NCBI RefSeq assembly: GCF_022832385.1
Contig: NZ_JALHLE010000001.1
Location: 1-64,000 of the forward strand
Direction: 5' to 3'
DNA length: 64,000 nt
Source: Novosphingobium album (ex Hu et al. 2023)
GTDB taxonomy: Bacteria; Pseudomonadota; Alphaproteobacteria; Sphingomonadales; Sphingomonadaceae
Shown here piece after piece: positions 8,132 to 16,221 of the stretch (the stretch's first letter is position 1; each line of letters starts with the position of its first letter). The notes beneath the pieces were generated by a model. That model was not told the DNA's origin, did not search any database, and saw only the letters and a program-made list of their open reading frames with translations. The translations under genes and the position numbers were made by a program.

Positions 8132-9355
8132 ATGACACGCGTGATGGAGGGCATTCGCGTCCTCGAAGTGGCACAATATACCTTCGTTCCGGCCGCAGGC
8201 GCGGTCATGGCAGACTGGGGCGCGGACGTAATCAAGGTGGAGCATCCCGTGCGCGGCGATGCCCAGCGCGGCTTCCTGCGGGTAGGCGCCGTGCCGGTCA
8301 CGCCCGATCGCAACACGGTGATGGAGCACCCCAACCGCGGCAAGCGCAGCGTCGGCATCGACGTCTCCAGCGCCGAAGGCCGCGAACTCATCTACCGCAT
8401 CGCGCGCACCGCCGACGTGTTCCTGACCAATTACCTGCCCGGCGTGCGCCAGAAGCTGCAAATCGACATCGAGCACATTCGCGCCGTCAATCCGGACATC
8501 ATCTACGCGCGCGGCAGCGCCTTCGGCGACAAGGGCCCGGAACGGCAGCTAGGCGGGTTTGACAGCACGGCGTTCTGGAACCGGGGCGGCATCGGCTTTG
8601 CCCTCACGCCCGAGGAGCTGCCCGGCGTGATGTCGCAGGGGATTCCCGCCTTCGGCGACACCATCGGCGGCATGAACATCGCGGGCGGCATTGCCGCCGC
8701 GCTGCTCCACCGCGAGCGAACCGGCAAGGCCAGCGAAGTTGATGTGTCGCTGATGAGCACGGCCGCATGGGCCATGGCCTCCAGCCTGTGTCTGACGATG
8801 GAAACCGGCGCCCAGATCCGCTCCCCCTACCCAGGTTCGGGCGCGACGCCGGGCAACCCCTTCATGGGCAATTTCCGCACTTCGGATGGCGGGACGATCA
8901 ACCTGACCATGATCACGCCTGGGCCCTACATCCGCGACACCTTCGAACATCTGGGGCTGGCGGAATGCGCCGACGACCCCCGGTATTCCGATGTAAAGAG
9001 CCTGCTCGCCAACTGGGAAACCGCCGGGACCATGGTGCGCGATGCCATCGCCAGCCAGCCCTTCGCCTACTGGCGCCAGCACCTCAAGACGCTGAAAGGC
9101 CAATGGGCCCCCGCACAGAGCCAGAGGGATGTGGTGACCGATGACCAGACTCTGGCGAACGACACGATCGTCGAAGTCGAAGGTTCGGGCGGTGAACCGA
9201 TCCGGCTGATCCGCAATCCCGTGCAGTTCGATCATGCGCCGGTTGAGACCACACGTGCACCGCAGGCCTCCGAACATACCGAAACGTTCCTGATGGAACT
9301 CGGGCTTGAATGGGACGAGATCGAAAGCCTTAAGGCATCGGGAGCGATCGCATGA
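8132..9355 (+). CDS. CaiB/BaiF-family (class III) CoA-transferase
   Basis: 407 residues from the ATG at 8132. Family hallmarks are [31 protein letters not shown] near the N-terminus, [14 protein letters not shown] and FGDKGPE. These enzymes move CoA between acids, or racemise alpha-methylacyl-CoA, without ATP. The position that normally holds the catalytic Asp (VDVSLxD) reads VDVSLMS, with Ser209, so activity may differ or be lost. The stop overlaps the next start (ATGA), giving tight coupling to a crotonase that resembles 6-oxocamphor hydrolase. A plausible job is activating the ring-cleavage acid. It is divergent from a LysR gene. Confidence 0.88.
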   Translation: MTRVMEGIRVLEVAQYTFVPAAGAVMADWGADVIKVEHPVRGDAQRGFLRVGAVPVTPDRNTVMEHPNRGKRSVGIDVSSAEGRELIYRIARTADVFLTNYLPGVRQKLQIDIEHIRAVNPDIIYARGSAFGDKGPERQLGGFDSTAFWNRGGIGFALTPEELPGVMSQGIPAFGDTIGGMNIAGGIAAALLHRERTGKASEVDVSLMSTAAWAMASSLCLTMETGAQIRSPYPGSGATPGNPFMGNFRTSDGGTINLTMITPGPYIRDTFEHLGLAECADDPRYSDVKSLLANWETAGTMVRDAIASQPFAYWRQHLKTLKGQWAPAQSQRDVVTDDQTLANDTIVEVEGSGGEPIRLIRNPVQFDHAPVETTRAPQASEHTETFLMELGLEWDEIESLKASGAIA

Positions 9356-10119
9356 CCCGGCTGCCGGACTATGCCGGTAAATACACCGGCATCCGCATGA
9401 CCCGCGAGGACGGCGTGCTGGAAATGACCATCCACACGCGCGGCGGCCCCGCCAAGTGGGGCTCCTCGCCCGACTGCCTCCATGCGGAACTGGGCGATGC
9501 CTTCCTCGACATCGCGCGCGATGTCGAAAACAAGGTGGTAATCCTGACCGGCACCGGCGAGAGCTTCATCGACGGTTTCGATCCCGCCTTCGCCTTTCCC
9601 GAACCGGACATCGCCTCTATGTGGCCGCGCATCTACGAGGAAGGCAACAGCCTGCTGCAGGCCCTGCTCGCGGTTCCGGTGCCGATGATTGCCGCGGTCA
9701 ATGGCCCCGCGCTCATCCATGCCGAAATCGCGGTGCTGTGCGACATTGTCCTTGCCAGCGAAAACACAGAGTTCGCCGACCTCGCGCACTTTCCCAACGG
9801 CACGGTGCCGGGGGACGGCGTCCACGTTGTGTGGCCCATGCTGCTGGGCCCAAACCGCGGGCGTTATTTCCTGCTGACCGGGGAACGGATCGGCGCGCAG
9901 GAAGCGCGGCAACTCGGGATTGTGGGCGAGGTCATGGCTCCCGACGCCCTGCTGCCCCGCGCCCGCACACTCGCGCGCAACATCGCCAGCGTCCCTGTAC
10001 CTGCGCTGCGCTACACCCGCTCGCTGCTGGTGCGTGAACTGCGGCGCCGGATGCTGGAGGAATTGCCGGGCGGGCTGGCGCACGAGGCGCTTGCCACGCT
10101 CGTTACGATGCCCCGGTAA
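9352..10119 (+). CDS. Crotonase-fold beta-diketone hydrolase resembling 6-oxocamphor hydrolase
   Basis: 255 residues, starting in an ATGA overlap with the CoA-transferase gene. It is an enoyl-CoA hydratase/isomerase fold, but the wording follows the Rhodococcus 6-oxocamphor hydrolase: [49 protein letters not shown] and [11 protein letters not shown]. That enzyme's catalytic residues His122, His145 and Asp154 have matching positions here (His123, His146, Asp155). Such enzymes split cyclic beta-diketones by a retro-Claisen step and need no CoA. The match is from memory of the reference sequence. A CoA-dependent hydratase is the alternative, but the nearby CYP101-like P450 and LLM monooxygenase favour the diketone reading. 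Confidence 0.75.
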   Translation: MTRLPDYAGKYTGIRMTREDGVLEMTIHTRGGPAKWGSSPDCLHAELGDAFLDIARDVENKVVILTGTGESFIDGFDPAFAFPEPDIASMWPRIYEEGNSLLQALLAVPVPMIAAVNGPALIHAEIAVLCDIVLASENTEFADLAHFPNGTVPGDGVHVVWPMLLGPNRGRYFLLTGERIGAQEARQLGIVGEVMAPDALLPRARTLARNIASVPVPALRYTRSLLVRELRRRMLEELPGGLAHEALATLVTMPR

Positions 10120-10145
10120 CGGCTCCAAAAACCGTTTGACTAAGG

Positions 10146-10188
10146 CCGCCACACACTTACTTTGCAATGCAAAGTAAGTGTGTGGCGG
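10146..10188. promoter_or_regulatory. 43-nt perfect palindrome: operator and possible terminator
   Basis: Two 21-nt arms (10146-10166 and 10168-10188) around one central A. The centre holds ACTTTGCAATGCAAAGT (10159-10175), also found in near-identical form at 14744 and 15785. TTGACT (10136-10141) lies 17 nt before this core and could be the -35 of the LLM operon, placing the core over the -10 region. The right arm is followed by TTTTGCTTG, so the RNA could also act as a terminator after the crotonase gene. Both functions may coexist. Confidence 0.65.
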
Positions 10189-10232
10189 TTTTGCTTGTGC
10201 CGCCCGGCCAAATACCTGGGAGAGAAAGCCTC

Positions 10233-11216
10233 GTGTTCAAAACGGTCATCAGCTTCGATATGCGCGCGCCCGAATTCGGCGCGCCCTCGGCCGAACTCTA
10301 CAAGGCCGCACTGGAGATGTGCGCCTTTGCCGACGAGATCGGCATTGATGCCGTCGTTCTGCCGGAGCACCATTGCTCGGAAGACGGATACAATCCGGTG
10401 CCGTCGCTGATGGCCTCTGCGGTCGCCGCCCGCACCGATCGGATCGCGATCATGCTTGGCGCGCTGGTGCTGCCACTGCACGATCCGGTGGAACTGGCTG
10501 AGACGATCGCGGTGACCGACATCATCAGCGGCGGCAGGCTCTACACCACGCTCGTGCCCGGCTATGTCGACGCCGAATTCAGCATGTTCGGCAAGTCGCT
10601 CAAGGACCGCGCGCGGCTGATGGACGAGGGGCTGGACGTCATTGCCCGCGCCTTGTCGGGAGAGCGCTTCCAGTATGGCGAGCGCGAAGTCTTCGTGCGC
10701 CCGCTGCCTGTCAACCGGCCCCCTCGCCTGCTGGTCGGCGGCGGCGTTCCCGCTGCCGCGCGGCGCGCTGCAAAGCATGGCTTCGGGTTCTGGGTGCTGC
10801 AGCCGAGCATGATGCCCGAGAGCCAGAGACTCATCGCCCTCTATGAAGAGGAATGCGCGAAGAATGGTCATGCGCCGGGGCCGATCATGTCGACCCATCC
10901 GGCCGTTCACGTCACACATGATCCCGATGCGGAATGGGAAAAGATCGGGCCGCATATCGTCCACATGGTCAAGAGCTACGCGTCCTGGGCGAGCGACGTC
11001 GATACGACGACCTCGCCGTTCTATGGCCTCGACAACGTGGAGGCCATTCGCAAGGCCGGAATCATCAATGTGATGACGCCGGCAGAGGCTATCGCCTTCG
11101 CCAGCAAGACCGACATTTCGCTGACGCCGCTGATCGCAGGCCTCGCACCCGAGATCGGCTGGAACATGCTCAGGCTGTTCGCGTCGGAGGTGCTGCCACA
11201 CCTGAAGAACACCTGA
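10233..11216 (+). CDS. LLM-class (luciferase-like) flavin-dependent oxidoreductase
   Basis: 327 residues from the GTG at 10233, with GGGAGAG 10 nt upstream. The TIM-barrel luciferase-like fold is seen in AFADEIGIDAVVLPEHH, RIAIMLGALVLPLHDPVELAE, ISGGRLYTTLVPGY and RLLVGGGVPAAARRAAKHG. Such proteins use reduced FMN (or F420) for monooxygenation. Type II Baeyer-Villiger enzymes such as the diketocamphane monooxygenases belong to this superfamily, so ring-oxygen insertion into a cyclic ketone is possible here. The reductase partner is not seen nearby. It is first in a two-gene operon with an SDR and lies behind the 43-nt palindrome. Confidence 0.85.
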   Translation: MFKTVISFDMRAPEFGAPSAELYKAALEMCAFADEIGIDAVVLPEHHCSEDGYNPVPSLMASAVAARTDRIAIMLGALVLPLHDPVELAETIAVTDIISGGRLYTTLVPGYVDAEFSMFGKSLKDRARLMDEGLDVIARALSGERFQYGEREVFVRPLPVNRPPRLLVGGGVPAAARRAAKHGFGFWVLQPSMMPESQRLIALYEEECAKNGHAPGPIMSTHPAVHVTHDPDAEWEKIGPHIVHMVKSYASWASDVDTTTSPFYGLDNVEAIRKAGIINVMTPAEAIAFASKTDISLTPLIAGLAPEIGWNMLRLFASEVLPHLKNT

Positions 11217-11259
11217 GAAGCCACGACACACAACGGCAAAAATGCCGAAAGGGAGAGGT

Positions 11260-12207
11260 ATGGAACAGATTTCATTCGAAGGCCGCGTGGTCATCGTCAC
11301 CGGCGCGGGCGGCGGCATCGGCCGCGCGCATGCGCTGGAAATCGCACGCCGTGGCGGGCGCGTGGTGGTCAATGACCTCGGCGGTGATGTGGCCGGTCGC
11401 GGCGGCTCAGCCTCGATGGCGGAGAAAGTGGCGGAAGAAATCCGCGCGGCCGGGGGTGAGGCCGCCGCCAACCACGATAGTGTCGCCACAACCGAAGGCT
11501 GCAATGCCATTGTCGCTCAGGCCGTCGCCGAATTCGGCAAGGTCGATGTGCTGATCAACAACGCCGGGATCATGCGCAACGACACTCTGGCCGAAACCTG
11601 CGACGAAGACTGGGACGCCGTGATCGCCACGCACCTGACGGGGAGCTTCAAGCTGACCCGTGCCGTCTGGCCGCACATGGCGGCGCAGGGGTACGGCCGC
11701 ATCGTCTATACCGCATCGAGCGCGGGGATCTTCGGTAATCCGATGGTCGGCGGCTATGGCGCGGCCAAAGCCGGAATTGCCGGACTGATGCATGTGGCAG
11801 CAATGGAAGGGCAAGCCCACGGCATCCTGTGCAACGGCCTGATGCCGAATGCGGTGAGCCGGATGGCAATGCAGGCCGCCGCCGACTGGGCGGGCAAGCT
11901 GGAAGGGATCGAAACCGCCATGCCCGCGTCTATCGGCAACGCGATGCAGGTCGAATTCAACACGCCGCTCGCCGTCTATCTCGCCAGCGAGCACTGCACG
12001 GTGACGCATGGGCTGTACTCCCAGTGCCTGGGACGCATGGCCCATGTCTTCATCGGCGCGACGCATGGCTGGCAAGGCCCCCGCGATGTTCCGCCCAGCG
12101 TCGAGGACGTCGCCGCGCACTGGAATGAAATCTGCGATGCGGCCAAAGGTTACGACGTGCCTCTCGGCGCGACGCAGGAGCACGCGCTGGTCATGTCGCG
12201 CGATTGA
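11260..12207 (+). CDS. Short-chain dehydrogenase/reductase (MFE-2 dehydrogenase-like)
   Basis: 315 residues from the ATG at 11260 with GGGAGAGG just upstream. Rossmann motif TGAGGGIGRAHA, NDLGGD after strand 2, NNAGIM, and catalytic Ser (YTASSAGIFG) with YGAAK. The NDLGG insert and long C-terminus resemble the 3-hydroxyacyl-CoA dehydrogenase units of MFE-2/17-beta-HSD4 proteins. It could oxidise an acyl-CoA alcohol or a cyclic alcohol. It follows the LLM gene by 43 nt on the same strand and ends facing the leftward P450 operon. Confidence 0.88.
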   Translation: MEQISFEGRVVIVTGAGGGIGRAHALEIARRGGRVVVNDLGGDVAGRGGSASMAEKVAEEIRAAGGEAAANHDSVATTEGCNAIVAQAVAEFGKVDVLINNAGIMRNDTLAETCDEDWDAVIATHLTGSFKLTRAVWPHMAAQGYGRIVYTASSAGIFGNPMVGGYGAAKAGIAGLMHVAAMEGQAHGILCNGLMPNAVSRMAMQAAADWAGKLEGIETAMPASIGNAMQVEFNTPLAVYLASEHCTVTHGLYSQCLGRMAHVFIGATHGWQGPRDVPPSVEDVAAHWNEICDAAKGYDVPLGATQEHALVMSRD

Positions 12208-12271
12208 CCCGGAACACCAGCCAGACCGCAAGCACAAGGCTGGTGGGCTGGGCGGCGGCCTTTACCAGTGG

Positions 12272-12649
12272 TCAGCCCATCCCCAGTTCGGCAACGGTTT
12301 TGCGGTCGTAGTAGTCGCGGAACATCACGATCTTGCCGTCGACGATGCGGATCGCGCCCATCACCGGCAGCACCATGTGCCGCTCTCCGATCACGTGATC
12401 GTCGAGCCTTTCGCACAGCACCCATTCGCCGTTGACGGCAACGTTCAGCAGTTCGACGTCGATGCGCGTCAGGTGCCCGAAACACATGTCGAGCCATGTG
12501 CGGATCGCTTCGCGCCCCTCCATCGGCTTGCGTTCGGGAACGTTGTCATAGACCCCGTCCTCGGCGAAGCATTCCACCATCGCCGCGGCATCGCGCGTGG
12601 CCCAATAGCCCAGAAACCGGCGCAGCAGCGCCTCGTTGGTTTCACTCAC
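12272..12649 (-). CDS. Limonene-1,2-epoxide hydrolase-like protein (NTF2 fold)
   Basis: 125 residues from the GTG at 12649 (GGGAGAGGG upstream). The cone-shaped NTF2-like fold carries the full limonene-epoxide hydrolase constellation: Tyr34 and Asn36 (VYDN), Arg81 and Asp83 (ERLDD), and Asp112 (FRDYYD). These correspond to Tyr53, Asn55, Arg99, Asp101 and Asp132 of the Rhodococcus enzyme. It is the last gene of the leftward P450-SDR operon, so it may open an epoxide made by the P450. Generic SnoaL or ketosteroid-isomerase-like function is the alternative, but the spacing of the five residues argues for an epoxide hydrolase. Confidence 0.75.
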   Translation of the reverse strand: MSETNEALLRRFLGYWATRDAAAMVECFAEDGVYDNVPERKPMEGREAIRTWLDMCFGHLTRIDVELLNVAVNGEWVLCERLDDHVIGERHMVLPVMGAIRIVDGKIVMFRDYYDRKTVAELGMG

Positions 12650-12683
12650 AGTCCCTCTCCCTCTTTGTGTTTGAAGCGGCCCT

Positions 12684-13445
12684 TCAGCCGCTGATCGTGA
12701 TGCCGCCATCCACCACCAGGCAGTGCCCGTTGACGTAAGCCGAGGCCGGGCTCGCCAGAAACAGCGCGGCCCCGGCGATGTCGCGCGGCTCGCCGATCCG
12801 CCGGCTCGGCGCCTTCGCGGCGATCATGTCGAACATCTGCTTCGCCGCGCCCGAGGTGCCCTCGGTGTGAATGAGCCCCGGCAGGATCGCATTCACGCGG
12901 ATGCCCTGATCGGCGAAGTCCACCGCCGCCTGCCGCGTCAGGGCATTGAGCGCCGCCTTGGTGGCGCTGTAGTTGGCAATGCCCGGTCCGCTGGGGCGCA
13001 GCGATTCCATGGACGACACATTGATGATCCGCCCGCCCGGCTGCATGTGCCTGCCCGCCTCGATCATCGCGCGCAGCGGCCCGAACAGATTGACCGCGCA
13101 GGTCCGCTCGAACAGGTCCCAGTCGAGATCGGGCAAACGTCCACCGGGCCGATATATCCCTGCATTGTTCACCAGCACGTCGATCCGGCCAAATGCCTGT
13201 GCCGCTGCGGAAACGATCGCTTCACCGGCATTCGCGGTGCCGAGATCGACTTCCACGGCCTTGGCCCGGCCACCGGCCCCGGTGACTGCAGCGACTGTGG
13301 TCTCGGCAGCCTGCAGCGACAAGTCCACGGCGACTACCGCCATCCCCGCAGAGGCGAGAGTGGTGGCAATCGCCCGGCCCAGACCGGCCCCTGCGCCCGT
13401 GACGACAGCAACCTCGCCGTCCATACGGAACATCTCTTCCGGCAC
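12684..13445 (-). CDS. SDR-family NAD(P)-dependent oxidoreductase
   Basis: 253 residues. TGAGAGLG (16-23) binds the cofactor, with VDLS after strand 2 (NAD(H)/NADP(H) choice not decided), NNAG, a catalytic Ser in INVSSMES and YSATK with the Tyr-Lys pair. The C-terminal SPASAYVNGHCLVVDGG is typical of classical SDRs. It starts 3 nt after the P450 stop, so the two are one transcript. A natural role is oxidation of the alcohol produced by the P450 to a ketone. Translation might begin at Met5 or Met8 instead. Confidence 0.9.
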   Translation of the reverse strand: MPEEMFRMDGEVAVVTGAGAGLGRAIATTLASAGMAVVAVDLSLQAAETTVAAVTGAGGRAKAVEVDLGTANAGEAIVSAAAQAFGRIDVLVNNAGIYRPGGRLPDLDWDLFERTCAVNLFGPLRAMIEAGRHMQPGGRIINVSSMESLRPSGPGIANYSATKAALNALTRQAAVDFADQGIRVNAILPGLIHTEGTSGAAKQMFDMIAAKAPSRRIGEPRDIAGAALFLASPASAYVNGHCLVVDGGITISG

Positions 13446-13448
13446 GGC

Positions 13449-14666
13449 TCAGCCCCAGACCAGCGGCAGGTAATCGAGACCGAAGGTGCGACCAGTGTGG
13501 TAGCGCGGCATTTCACCCGGCTTGATGCGGATGTTGACGAAGGCCTTTAGGAATTCCTCGATCACGATCCGCATTTCGCGCTTGGCAAGATTGACGCCGA
13601 CACAGTTGTGCGTGCCGGTGCCGAAGGCGATGTGGCGGGGCTTGCGGTCGATGTCGACCGTGTGCGGATCCGCGTAAACCGACGGGTCGCGGTTGGCGAG
13701 CATGATCGGCATGTTGACCTCATCACCCTTCTTCATCGGCACGCCTTGGAAGGTGAAATCCTTGGTCACCGCGCGGTGGGTGATCACCACTGAATAGGCG
13801 CGGCAGAATTCCTCGACCGCCTGCGGCAACAAATCCGGGTTAGCGCGCAGACGCTGCTGCAGCACAGCGTCCTTTGCCAGATGCTGCATGATCCAGCCGA
13901 TTGTCGAATAGACCGTATCAAGCCCGCCGACGTAGAGCACATAGAACATGCCCATCATCTCGTAGTAGTTCATCGGCCGGTCTTCCACCTGCCCCGTCAC
14001 AATGCCGCGAAGGAGATCGTTCGTCGGATTGGCTTGTTGCGCTTCCATGTGCTGTTTGAGGTAGCCATAGATCGAGCGGGCAGCGGCTATACGCACCATG
14101 GGATCGGGCGCGCGCATCAGTTCATCCTGCCAGCCCATGAACTGATCGAGCAGCGCGCGCGGCATGTCCATCAGGTCGAGGAAAACATACGATGGAAACG
14201 GCACCGCGAACTCATCGACGAACTCGCATTCCCCCCGGTCCCTGAACTTGGCGATCAGTTCGCGGCAGATCTTCCGCACCGGCTCGTCATAGCTGCGGAT
14301 GGCGGCTGGCGTGAAAAAGGGATTGAGGATCTTGCGGTACTGGTGGTGCCGGGGCGGATCGATCTCGATCGGATTGAGCAGGATCGGCTCGCCCAGCATG
14401 TCGGCAATCATGCCAGGGCGTTCGGACGAGAAGTGCTCGTAATCGATGAACGCCTCGCGGATCACGTCGTCGCGCGTCAGAATCCAGCCGGGACGCTTGA
14501 AATTGGCTTCGGTCCCCCAGATCACCGGCGCTTCCTGATAAAGGCGGGCAATCGAAACGAAGGGGTCGTCGCCCTCAAGGGTAAAGGTGTCGAAATCCCG
14601 GTCCCACACAAGTTCGGACGGCACGGTCTCTGGGACACGTTCGGCAGTGGCGAACGGTGCGCTCAT
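13449..14666 (-). CDS. Cytochrome P450, CYP101 (P450cam)-like
   Basis: 405 residues from the ATG at 14666 (GAGAGGA upstream). The I-helix GGLDT (247-251) reads as in P450cam, where most P450s have AGxDT. ExxR is Glu286-Arg289 and the heme loop FGTGTHNCVG places the thiolate ligand at Cys355. It is soluble with no N-terminal anchor, so it should need a ferredoxin and ferredoxin reductase, which are not in the window. CYP101-type enzymes of sphingomonads hydroxylate camphor, ionones and similar terpenoids. First gene of the operon P450-SDR-epoxide hydrolase, whose upstream region carries the shared palindrome at 14744-14760. Confidence 0.93.
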   Translation of the reverse strand: MSAPFATAERVPETVPSELVWDRDFDTFTLEGDDPFVSIARLYQEAPVIWGTEANFKRPGWILTRDDVIREAFIDYEHFSSERPGMIADMLGEPILLNPIEIDPPRHHQYRKILNPFFTPAAIRSYDEPVRKICRELIAKFRDRGECEFVDEFAVPFPSYVFLDLMDMPRALLDQFMGWQDELMRAPDPMVRIAAARSIYGYLKQHMEAQQANPTNDLLRGIVTGQVEDRPMNYYEMMGMFYVLYVGGLDTVYSTIGWIMQHLAKDAVLQQRLRANPDLLPQAVEEFCRAYSVVITHRAVTKDFTFQGVPMKKGDEVNMPIMLANRDPSVYADPHTVDIDRKPRHIAFGTGTHNCVGVNLAKREMRIVIEEFLKAFVNIRIKPGEMPRYHTGRTFGLDYLPLVWG

Positions 14667-14743
14667 AATTCCTCTCCTCTTGAAAACAGTCAAACCGGCA
14701 CATCTGAATCCCCGTCCGGATCTGCTGTTCCTCCTTACAATTT

Positions 14744-14760
14744 ACTCTGCATTACAAAGC
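14744..14760. promoter_or_regulatory. Operator candidate before the P450 operon
   Basis: ACTCTGCATTACAAAGC, on the other strand GCTTTGTAATGCAGAGT, is a variant of the ACTTTG-N5-CAAAGT palindrome seen at 10159 and 15785. It lies 77 nt before the P450 start, between a possible -35 (TTGAAG) and an AT-rich -10 area. Two arm positions deviate from symmetry. Confidence 0.55.
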
Positions 14761-14780
14761 TTCAACATACAAAAACGTAC

Positions 14781-15167
14781 TCACGTCGGGCGTTCCCGCA
14801 GTCGCCGGGAAATGTTGGATACGGACTCCTTGCCTTCCGTCGCGCGCGTCGCCTTCAGCAGCGCGCTTTCAAGAGCGGCCAGGTATTGTCCGAAATCACC
14901 GCGCCCCAGCTCGGAAAGCCGGCAACGGGTCTGCGGGCGCTTGCCCTCGAAACTCTTCTCGATGATCACGTAGCGGGCCTCCTCCAGCACGGTCAGGTGC
15001 CGGTTGAGATTGCCATCGGTCAGACCGCAAAGCTGCTTGAGCTGGGCGAAGGACAACCCTTCCGGCTGCCCCGCGAGCGACGTGACGATGCCAAGCCGTG
15101 CCCGTTCGTGGAAGATCCGGTCGAGACCGTTGAAAGCGAAAGGTGTATCTGCCCGGGTTTCAGCCAT
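14781..15167 (-). CDS. Small winged-helix transcriptional regulator (HTH_34/MarR-like)
   Basis: 128 residues from the ATG at 15167. One winged helix: FNGLDRIFHERARLGIVTSL (residues 12-31), recognition part FAQLKQLCGLTDGNLNRHLTVLEE (40-63) and wing VIIEKSFEGKRPQTRCRLSELG. No separate ligand domain is visible. Its start overlaps the end of the membrane-protein gene by eight bases, so they are co-translated. The promoter of this pair contains the exact ACTTTG-N5-CAAAGT palindrome, so autoregulation is likely. The same motif before the P450 and LLM operons makes this the best candidate for their repressor. Confidence 0.87.
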   Translation of the reverse strand: MAETRADTPFAFNGLDRIFHERARLGIVTSLAGQPEGLSFAQLKQLCGLTDGNLNRHLTVLEEARYVIIEKSFEGKRPQTRCRLSELGRGDFGQYLAALESALLKATRATEGKESVSNISRRLRERPT

Positions 15168-15771
15168 GGCCCCGCTCCTTACGTTCCCGCAGCGCCCAGG
15201 CAATCGCGAAATGGCCGATAACGAAAGGCGCACCCGCGACGAGCGGTGTCAGGCCGCCGTGCGCACCTGCCAGAAACAGCCCTGCGCCGCCCGAGAACAG
15301 GAACCATGCCCCCGGCCAGATAATCTTGCGCGGCATCATCGAATAGCTGGCGAAGGCCACCAGACTGATCTGCATCTGCCAGAACCCGGGCACGATCCAT
15401 GCGGCCTGCGGTGCATAGACCAGCACCGCAGCGGGGATTACTGCGGCCATGACAGTGGCCGGAATGACGGTGCGCATTGCGGAGATCAGCATGGGATGCG
15501 CCATGCGATCGCTTGTCCGGTACGTCCTCAGAATCGCCTCGCCCGCAATCAGCAGGCACCCCGCAGCCATCAGCAGCCCCCAGATCAGCACATATTGCTG
15601 ATCGTTGGCCGCATAGCGATCAGGCCAGACAACCTGCATCACGGTGATCATCAGCGACAACAACCCCACGACACCAACGGCTTCTGGCGCATAGCCGCGA
15701 AAACGCGTGCTTGCTGCCAATTGCGCGCGAATGTCGGCGATCTGGGCAATTGCCTGCTCGACTTCAGACAT
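15160..15771 (-). CDS. Integral membrane protein paired with the winged-helix regulator
   Basis: 203 residues from the ATG at 15771 (TTGGAGTC upstream). A short coiled N-terminus (EVEQAIAQIADIRAQL) is followed by about six hydrophobic segments (VGVVGLLSLMITVMQVV, YVLIWGLLMAAGCLLIAG, VIPATVMAAVIPAAVLVY and others). No enzyme motif is seen. Proteins of this kind often precede HTH_34 regulators. A role as sensor or antagonist of the regulator, or as an uptake component, is possible but unproven. Confidence 0.75.
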   Translation of the reverse strand: MSEVEQAIAQIADIRAQLAASTRFRGYAPEAVGVVGLLSLMITVMQVVWPDRYAANDQQYVLIWGLLMAAGCLLIAGEAILRTYRTSDRMAHPMLISAMRTVIPATVMAAVIPAAVLVYAPQAAWIVPGFWQMQISLVAFASYSMMPRKIIWPGAWFLFSGGAGLFLAGAHGGLTPLVAGAPFVIGHFAIAWALRERKERGHG

Positions 15772-15784
15772 TACAGACTCCAAA

Positions 15785-15801
15785 ACTTTGCAATACAAAG
15801 T
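15785..15801. promoter_or_regulatory. Operator candidate in the promoter of the membrane-protein/regulator operon
   Basis: ACTTTGCAATACAAAGT has perfect 6-bp arms and a 5-bp spacer. It lies 14 nt before the membrane-protein start. Leftward, TTGACC (15825-15820) is 18 nt upstream and can serve as -35, so the palindrome covers the -10 and start region, the usual place for a repressor. At 10136-10175 the same arrangement occurs with 17 nt. Confidence 0.65.
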
Positions 15802-16084
15802 TACTCAAGGCCGCGCGCCGGTCAAGGCAAATCGCCAGAGGCTGAGGCGCCGGACTGGCTCTGTCACTGGTTCAGGCCGTTCCCCGCCTACGCGGCGGAA
15901 CCGTCGCGCTCAACCATGCCCGACCGGGCCTCGCAACGTCGATGGAATTGCCCCTTTGGATCTTTCCGTATCCACCTGCTTTTTGGGTGTTGACCGGAAC
16001 CAGCCTCCCCCCTAAAGGACGCGGCCTGCACCGGCCATCCGGTGCATCGGATCAACCCAGCCTGATGCGGGTTGGCCTTGGTAT
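15802..16084. other. Intergenic stretch between the regulator operon and tRNA-Met
   Basis: About 280 bp without a coding region I can support. It holds the -35 for the leftward operon at 15820-15825 and, on the other side, should hold the tRNA promoter. No repeats or att-like copy of the tRNA end were seen. Confidence 0.6.
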
Positions 16085-16161
16085 GGCGGAGTAGCTCAGC
16101 CGGTTAGAGCAGCGGAATCATAATCCGCGTGTCGGGGGTTCGAGTCCCTCCTCCGCTACCA
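16085..16161 (+). tRNA. tRNA-Met (CAT anticodon)
   Basis: 77 nt with encoded CCA. Acceptor GGCGGAG pairs with CTCCGCT (G1-U72 wobble), D-arm GCTC/GAGC, anticodon stem GCGGA/TCCGC with loop ATCATAA (anticodon CAT), T-arm with GGTTCGAGTCC. The body matches elongator tRNA-Met of sphingomonads; a CAT-anticodon tRNA-Ile2 cannot be fully excluded by eye. The initiator type is excluded by the paired first base. Its 3' end is the likely integration site of the adjacent integrase. Confidence 0.93.
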
Positions 16162-16221
16162 ACATCCTGTTTGGCGACAGTCGCCAAAGGTTGAAAAAAT
16201 CCCACTTTTCCGATAGTTTAA

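Noticed and set aside
12217..12246. CACCAGCC/GGCTGGTG inverted repeat between the convergent terpenoid operons as terminator
   Set aside because: Only eight base pairs with no T-run on either side; too weak to annotate.
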